Shown piece by piece: positions 5,258-9,839 of a DNA stretch of 9,839 nucleotides. The stretch covers positions 1 through 9,839 of the forward strand of contig USET01000038.1 of the NCBI GenBank assembly GCA_900553765.1, given 5' to 3'. Position numbers and translations under genes: made by a program. This DNA comes from an uncultured Mycoplasmatota bacterium (GTDB lineage: Bacteria; Bacillota_I; Bacilli_A; RF39; UBA660). The notes beneath the pieces were generated by a model that saw nothing but the letters and a program-made list of their open reading frames with translations, did not search any database and had not been told where the DNA came from. The first letter of the stretch is position 1. Each line of letters starts with the position of its first letter.

Positions 5258-8074
5258 ATGGATAAAATTATAGTAAAGGGAGCGCGAGAAAACAATCTAA
5301 AAAACGTAAGTATCGAGCTTCCAAAAGATAAATTGATCGTCATGACAGGAGTATCTGGAAGTGGAAAAAGTTCGCTTGCTTTCGATACGATTTATGCGGA
5401 AGGACAACGTCGTTATGTCGAAAGTCTAAGTGCTTATGCTCGTCAATTTTTAGGTGGAACGGAAAAGCCGGATGTCGATAGTATTGAAGGGTTGTCCCCA
5501 GCCATTAGTATCGATCAAAAGACGACGAATAAAAACCCGCGTAGTACAGTTGGAACTGTAACGGAGATTTACGATTATTTACGTTTGTTATACGCTCGTA
5601 TTGGAGTTCCTTACTGTCCAACACATCATCGTCCGATTACGAGTCAAAGTGTCGAAGAGATGGTAAATCAGATTTTGAAATTGGAGGAACGTACGAAAAT
5701 TCGCGTTCTTGCACCTGTTGTACATGGAGAAAAGGGAACGCATAAAGACTTGTTTGATCGACTTCGTAAGGATGGATATGTTCGCGTGATCGCCGATGAT
5801 ATCGAACACGATTTATCTGAAGAAATCGAACTGGAAAAGAACAAAAAACACAATATCGAAGTTGTGATCGATCGTTTGAATATGAAAGAAGATATTCGCA
5901 GTAGATTATATGAATCGATCGAAACAGCCTGTAAATTAGCACACGGGAAAGTTTTAATCGACGTTATCGGTGGAGAACCGATTTTGATGAGTGAGAGTTA
6001 TGCTTGCCCAGATTGTGACTTTTCTTTGCCGGAGTTAGAACCTCGCATCTTCTCATTCAATGCTCCATACGGGGCTTGTCCAGATTGTAAGGGGTTAGGA
6101 ATCAAATTAAAAATCGACCCAGATTTAATTGTGCCAAATAAAGATTTAAGTATTAGTGAAGGAGCAATCGTTGCTTTAAATATTAAAGATGAGAGCAATA
6201 TCAATTATACGGAACTATCAACTACTTGTGCTTTTTATGGAATTGATATGGATGCTCCGGTACGTGAATTAAAGAAAAAAGATTTAGATATCATTCTTTA
6301 TGGATCACCAGATCCTATCGAATTTCACTATGTATCAAAATCTGGAAATACGAGAAAGACGACACGTCCTTACGAGGGAGTAATTACAAATTTAGAACGT
6401 CGTTATATGGAAACGAAGAGTGGTTGGGTACGTGATTGGATCGAAAATTTCATGACTGAACTTCCATGTCCTACTTGCCATGGGGCACGATTAGATTCTT
6501 CTGTTTTATCTGTCTTGGTTGGAAAGAAGAATATCTATGAAATAACGCAATTAAGCATTCGTGATCTATACGATTACTTGACAAATTTAAAATTGAGTAA
6601 AGAAAAAGCAGAAATCTCTCGTTTGATTTTAAAAGAGATCGAATCTCGATTAAGTTTCCTAATCAATGTTGGATTGGAGTATCTTACACTCGATCGTAGT
6701 GCTGGAACCTTGTCGGGTGGAGAAGCGCAGAGAATTCGCTTGGCGACACAGATTGGATCACGTTTAACAGGTGTATTATACGTACTAGATGAACCAAGTA
6801 TCGGACTCCATCAAAGAGATAATAATCGTTTGATCAATTCTATGTTAGAAATGCGTGATCTTGGAAATACATTGATCGTCGTAGAACACGACACCGATAC
6901 GATGTTAGCGTGTGATTATTTAGTCGATATCGGACCTGCGGCAGGAGAACATGGTGGACAAATTGTCGCACAAGGAACTCCTGAAGAGGTAATGAAAAAT
7001 CCAAATAGTTTAACTGGAATGTATCTGTCTGGAAAAAGAAAGATCGAAGTTCCGGAAAAGCGCCGTAAAGGAAATAAGAAATTTATCGAAATTAAAGGTG
7101 CGAAGGAAAACAACCTCAAGAATATCAACGTGAAGATTCCACTTGGAACGTTTACTTGTGTAACGGGAGTATCTGGAAGTGGAAAGAGTAGTTTGATCAA
7201 TGAAATTTTATATAAAGCAGTCGCTTCTAATTTGTATAAATCTAAAGAAAAACCAGGAAAGTTTAGAGCGATTAAAGGATTAGAAAATATCGATAAAGTC
7301 ATCGATATTTCACAGACGCCAATTGGAAGAACACCGCGAAGTAACCCTGCAACGTATACAGGTGTATTCGACGATATTCGTGAAGTGTTTACTCAGACGA
7401 AAGAAGCTAAGATGAGAGGATACGATAAGGGTAGATTCTCATTCAATGTCAAAGGAGGACGTTGCGAGGCTTGTTGGGGAGATGGTGTCAAGAAAATCGA
7501 GATGCATTTCTTACCTGATGTTTACGTTCCTTGTGAAGTTTGTGGAGGAACGAGATACAATCGAGAGACACTGGAAATCAAATACAAAGGAAAGAGTATT
7601 TACGATGTATTAGAGATGCGTGTCGAAGAGGCAATCGAATTTTTCGAAAACATTCCTAAGGTAAAAGCAAAGTTACAAATGCTTGCAGATGTTGGATTAT
7701 CTTATATAAAACTTGGTCAAAGTGCTCCTACTTTATCTGGTGGAGAAGCGGGAAGAGTGAAACTTGCAAAAGAGCTTCAAAAGAAGCCTACAGGGAAAAG
7801 TTTATTCATTTTAGACGAGCCAACAACGGGATTACATTCAGAAGATATTAAAAAACTACTTGTAATTTTGCAAAGAATAGTGGATAATGGAGATACAGTA
7901 GTAGTCATAGAACACAACTTAGATGTCATTAAAGTTTCCGATTATATTATCGATCTAGGTCCAGAAGGAGGAAATATGGGTGGAGAAATCGTAGCGACTG
8001 GAACACCGGAAGAAGTCGCAGAGGTAAAAGAAAGTTATACGGGTCAATATTTAAGACCACTATTGAAAGGGTGA
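5258..8074 (+). CDS. uvrA: UvrA, excinuclease ABC subunit A
   Basis: This 938-residue, full-length UvrA is the DNA-damage recognition ATPase of nucleotide excision repair; as a dimer it loads UvrB at lesions. It has two ABC modules. First: Walker A GVSGSGKS (31-38), zinc Cys C250/C253/C274/C277, signature LSGGEAQ (485-491), Walker B D511-E512. Second: Walker A GVSGSGKS (637-644), zinc Cys C736/C739/C759/C762 around the conserved [11 protein letters not shown] stretch, signature LSGGEAG (826-832), Walker B D853-E854. The Gly at 832 replaces the almost universal Gln of the second signature. ATG 5258 is chosen because AGGTGAG lies at 5248-5254 and [12 protein letters not shown] is the classic UvrA start; an in-frame start at 5189 would precede the promoter. 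uvrB is not adjacent, unlike in Bacillus. The stop lies 5 nt before the next gene. Confidence 0.98.
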   Translation: MDKIIVKGARENNLKNVSIELPKDKLIVMTGVSGSGKSSLAFDTIYAEGQRRYVESLSAYARQFLGGTEKPDVDSIEGLSPAISIDQKTTNKNPRSTVGTVTEIYDYLRLLYARIGVPYCPTHHRPITSQSVEEMVNQILKLEERTKIRVLAPVVHGEKGTHKDLFDRLRKDGYVRVIADDIEHDLSEEIELEKNKKHNIEVVIDRLNMKEDIRSRLYESIETACKLAHGKVLIDVIGGEPILMSESYACPDCDFSLPELEPRIFSFNAPYGACPDCKGLGIKLKIDPDLIVPNKDLSISEGAIVALNIKDESNINYTELSTTCAFYGIDMDAPVRELKKKDLDIILYGSPDPIEFHYVSKSGNTRKTTRPYEGVITNLERRYMETKSGWVRDWIENFMTELPCPTCHGARLDSSVLSVLVGKKNIYEITQLSIRDLYDYLTNLKLSKEKAEISRLILKEIESRLSFLINVGLEYLTLDRSAGTLSGGEAQRIRLATQIGSRLTGVLYVLDEPSIGLHQRDNNRLINSMLEMRDLGNTLIVVEHDTDTMLACDYLVDIGPAAGEHGGQIVAQGTPEEVMKNPNSLTGMYLSGKRKIEVPEKRRKGNKKFIEIKGAKENNLKNINVKIPLGTFTCVTGVSGSGKSSLINEILYKAVASNLYKSKEKPGKFRAIKGLENIDKVIDISQTPIGRTPRSNPATYTGVFDDIREVFTQTKEAKMRGYDKGRFSFNVKGGRCEACWGDGVKKIEMHFLPDVYVPCEVCGGTRYNRETLEIKYKGKSIYDVLEMRVEEAIEFFENIPKVKAKLQMLADVGLSYIKLGQSAPTLSGGEAGRVKLAKELQKKPTGKSLFILDEPTTGLHSEDIKKLLVILQRIVDNGDTVVVIEHNLDVIKVSDYIIDLGPEGGNMGGEIVATGTPEEVAEVKESYTGQYLRPLLKG

Positions 8075-8079
8075 GAGGT

Positions 8080-8601
8080 ATGAAATTTAAGTATATTATG
8101 ACGAGAGATATCGTAGAGAGATTGATGAAAGAATCATATATTCGTATGAATACATTCTATTTATGCGTATATACAATTCTTTATTTAACAATTAGTATGA
8201 ATTTGATTAAGTATAATTTAGGAATGGCATTCTTACTATATTTAATTGGATTTGTCATTTTGTTAGTCTTCCTTATTATCTTTAGTAAAATATTTATGAA
8301 AATGCATATGGCTAAGAGTGATAAACAATCTAGCAAACGTTATGGAACCTTTGAATGTACGATCGATAAAGATGGAATTTTGGAAATTTTGAATGGCGAA
8401 GAATCTATGACACATTGGGATCAAGTGACGAAAGTTGTCAATGCTCGTTATATGATTCTAGTTTATACAACGCGCAGTGGAATTACAGTACGCTATCGTA
8501 GAGCAAATTTCAAGGATAAAAAAGAGTACGATAAAGTTGTTGAGACGATTCAAAAACATTGGAAAAAAGAGAAGGAAAGAAGAAAAAAAGAAGGAAAGTA
8601 G
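8080..8601 (+). CDS. Small membrane protein, YcxB-like
   Basis: 173 residues. Two hydrophobic segments, about residues 26-43 and 46-68, form a membrane hairpin near the N-terminus, with Lys/Arg-rich flanks placing the C-terminal domain (about 80-173) in the cytoplasm. That domain reads GTFECTIDKDGI...WDQVTKVV...YMILVYT...ITVRYRRANF, the pattern of YcxB-like C-terminal domains, whose function is unknown; it ends in a strongly basic tail. ATG 8080 is preferred because AAAGGGTGAG lies just upstream; a GTG at 8071 overlaps the uvrA stop but has no properly spaced ribosome site. The 5-nt gap from uvrA implies one transcript. Family assignment is by pattern and moderate; that it is a two-helix membrane protein is clear. 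Confidence 0.8.
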   Translation: MKFKYIMTRDIVERLMKESYIRMNTFYLCVYTILYLTISMNLIKYNLGMAFLLYLIGFVILLVFLIIFSKIFMKMHMAKSDKQSSKRYGTFECTIDKDGILEILNGEESMTHWDQVTKVVNARYMILVYTTRSGITVRYRRANFKDKKEYDKVVETIQKHWKKEKERRKKEGK

Positions 8602-8623
8602 AAGTTGTGTGACTTCTATTTTT
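8599..8623 (+). terminator. Rho-independent terminator of the uvrA operon
   Basis: TAGAAGT (8599-8605) pairs with ACTTCTA (8612-8618) in a 7-bp stem, extendable by one U-G pair, followed by TTTTT (8619-8623). The TAG stop codon of the YcxB-like gene forms the base of the stem, so translation ends inside the terminator. Confidence 0.87.
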
Positions 8624-8658
8624 CATTGTGTGAGAATGTAAAAATAGAGTGGAAACAT

Positions 8659-8686
8659 TTGGTATCTTTTAAATTCATGATATAAT
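8659..8686 (+). promoter_or_regulatory. Promoter of deoD
   Basis: TTGGTA (8659-8664, four of six) and a perfect TATAAT (8681-8686) are separated by 16 nt, and TGA just before the -10 makes it an extended element. A strong AAGGAG ribosome site follows at 8696-8701, eight bases before ATG 8710. I see no operator-like palindrome. Confidence 0.8.
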
Positions 8687-8709
8687 ACATAATATAAGGA
8701 GAGTGAAAT

Positions 8710-9414
8710 ATGACACCACATAATGAAGCAAAAAAAGAAGATATTGCAAAAATCGTGATTATGCCTGGAGACCCACTCCGCGCTAAATTTATCGCAGATC
8801 ACTATTTAAAGGACGCTGTACTTGTAAATCAGGTACGAGGAATGTATGCGTATACAGGAAGTTACAAAGGAAAGAAAATAACAGTCATGGCAAGTGGAAT
8901 GGGAATGCCAAGTATGGGGATTTATTCTTATGAATTATTTACAGAATACGATGTCGATACGATTATTCGCATCGGATCTTGTGGAGCTTATACGAAAGAT
9001 CTTAATTTATATGACGTGATCATAGTTGATCATTGTTATTCAGAGTCGACTTATGCAAAGATGCAGGCTGGGTCTATGGATAAAGTTTTGTATGGAACAC
9101 CTGCTGTAAACGAGCATTTAAAAGAAGTTGCTAACAAGATGAATTTACCTGTGCATGTTGGAGCTGTTTATTCTAGCGACGTATTTTATTATGCAAAACC
9201 ATTAGATTATAAAAAGTTATACACAGAAAAAGGTTGTTTGGCTGTGGAAATGGAGAGCTTTGCACTCTTTCAAAATGCGAAAGTCTGTGGAAAACAAGCT
9301 GCTTGTGTTTTAACTGTTTCTGATAACTTAGAAACAAAGGAAGAAACATCTAGCATAGAACGACAAAAAAGTTTTACTAAAATGATGGAGTTAGTTTTAG
9401 AAAGTATCTTATAA
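8710..9414 (+). CDS. deoD: Purine nucleoside phosphorylase, DeoD type
   Basis: This 234-residue protein is a trimer-of-dimers (hexameric) PNP that cleaves purine (deoxy)nucleosides with phosphate to free base and (deoxy)ribose-1-phosphate, in purine salvage in the cytoplasm. The active site is complete when compared with E. coli DeoD: H4 (from the neighbouring subunit), G20 in PGDPLRA, R24, R43, R87 and S90 in RIGSCGA, the EMES motif E180-M181-E182, S204-D205 (the general acid that protonates purine N7) and R218. The numbering runs one ahead of E. coli near the C-terminus, so the length is normal. It has its own promoter after the uvrA operon terminator. No terminator follows, and the next gene starts 38 nt downstream, so the two may be cotranscribed. 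No other nucleoside genes are adjacent within the window. Confidence 0.97.
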   Translation: MTPHNEAKKEDIAKIVIMPGDPLRAKFIADHYLKDAVLVNQVRGMYAYTGSYKGKKITVMASGMGMPSMGIYSYELFTEYDVDTIIRIGSCGAYTKDLNLYDVIIVDHCYSESTYAKMQAGSMDKVLYGTPAVNEHLKEVANKMNLPVHVGAVYSSDVFYYAKPLDYKKLYTEKGCLAVEMESFALFQNAKVCGKQAACVLTVSDNLETKEETSSIERQKSFTKMMELVLESIL

Positions 9415-9452
9415 AAACAAGAGTTTGACGTATACTAAAAAAGAGGTGACTT

Positions 9453-9839
9453 ATGGAATACAAAAAATATGAGCTTTTACCATATCACTTACACGTGATT
9501 CATACTGAAAAATTCAAGACGGTAACGATCAAAGTTTGTCTGAAACGACCTCTCGTTCCCGAGGAAATTACGATTCGAAATTTACTTGGAAACGTTCTTT
9601 TAGAATCTACAGAAAAGCATCCATCTAGAAGATATATGGGAATGATGACGGAAAATCTGTATGGCTTTTCTTGTCAGATGGATACGTATCGTTCCGGAAA
9701 TTACATGATGACGACGTTGTCCGCTAGTTTTTTAGATGAGAAGTATACAGAACCGGGAATGTTAAAAAAATCGATTCAATTTTTAATTGAAATTTTAAGT
9801 TGTCCAAACGTACAAAAGGGAGCGTTTGATGAACACTCT
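9453..9839 (+). CDS. M16 (insulinase-like) peptidase homologue, YfmF-like, N-terminal part
   Basis: 129 codons are visible before the window ends, so this is a partial gene. ATG 9453 follows AGAGGTGA at 9442-9449. The segment with TIRNLLGNVLLESTEKHPSRR, ENLYGFS and a following strand matches the opening M16 domain of YfmF, the partner of the metalloprotease YfmH in Bacillus. Where active M16 enzymes carry HxxEH, this protein has no such motif, which fits the inactive subunit of an M16 pair. If so, a catalytic YfmH-type gene should lie just downstream. Cytoplasmic; no signal peptide. In the Bacillus literature this pair has been linked to processing or modification of cellular proteins; its role here is unknown. 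Confidence 0.8.
   Translation, partial: MEYKKYELLPYHLHVIHTEKFKTVTIKVCLKRPLVPEEITIRNLLGNVLLESTEKHPSRRYMGMMTENLYGFSCQMDTYRSGNYMMTTLSASFLDEKYTEPGMLKKSIQFLIEILSCPNVQKGAFDEHS

Noticed and set aside
5707..5715. TCTTGCACC inside uvrA matches the 3' end of tRNA-Leu, a possible attachment-site repeat
   Set aside because: Only nine bases, within a conserved coding region, and no integrase gene is present. Chance is the simplest explanation.
5637..5942. Minus-strand open frames opposite uvrA and other genes
   Set aside because: They lie fully inside strongly supported + strand genes, have no ribosome sites or recognisable motifs, and look like shadows of codon bias.
9425..9436. TTGACG followed by TATACT before the YfmF-like gene
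   Set aside because: The two boxes are directly adjacent with no spacer, so they cannot act as a -35/-10 pair.

Overview
This window looks like the chromosome of a low-GC Gram-positive bacterium (Firmicutes, probably class Bacilli or a related gut lineage). The signs are AT-rich spacers, strong AGGAGG/GGTGAG-type ribosome binding sites, extended -10 promoters, encoded tRNA CCA ends, a candidate Bacillus-type LexA box before uvrA, and a YfmF-like gene. UGA is a stop codon (it ends gene 1 and uvrA) and Trp is read from UGG, so the code is standard. All genes are on the + strand. I cannot fix the genus.

Layout. Positions 1-132 hold what looks like the last bases of one tRNA (probably Gln), a hairpin terminator, and a complete tRNA-Leu(CAG) followed by another hairpin. 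Positions 355-3903 hold three tightly packed genes: a histidine phosphatase, a cytoplasmic GH10-like TIM-barrel protein with an uncharacterised N-terminal half, and a two-ended protein with an ADP-ribosyltransferase-like N-terminus and a shikimate-kinase-like P-loop kinase C-terminus. They overlap or abut and appear translationally coupled. None has a signal peptide or membrane segment, so the set most likely acts on a soluble intracellular substrate. Next comes an ATP-grasp ligase gene (4015-5106) with its own extended -10 promoter and a strong terminator.

The rest looks like core genome. uvrA (5258-8074) follows a near-consensus extended -10 and a candidate LexA operator, and is probably cotranscribed with a small YcxB-like membrane protein (8080-8601) up to a terminator overlapping that gene's stop codon. 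deoD (8710-9414) has its own promoter. A YfmF-like M16 peptidase homologue starts at 9453 and runs off the window.

The main candidate for something undescribed is the 355-3903 cassette, possibly together with the adjacent ATP-grasp gene. A phosphatase, a glycosidase-fold protein, an ART-like domain and a kinase in one compact operon is an unusual set. Codon-boundary composition also changes just after it: TCGA occurs about 3.7 times per kb in genes 1-3, against about 11 per kb in the ATP-grasp gene and uvrA. The substrate and purpose of the cassette cannot be read from the sequence.
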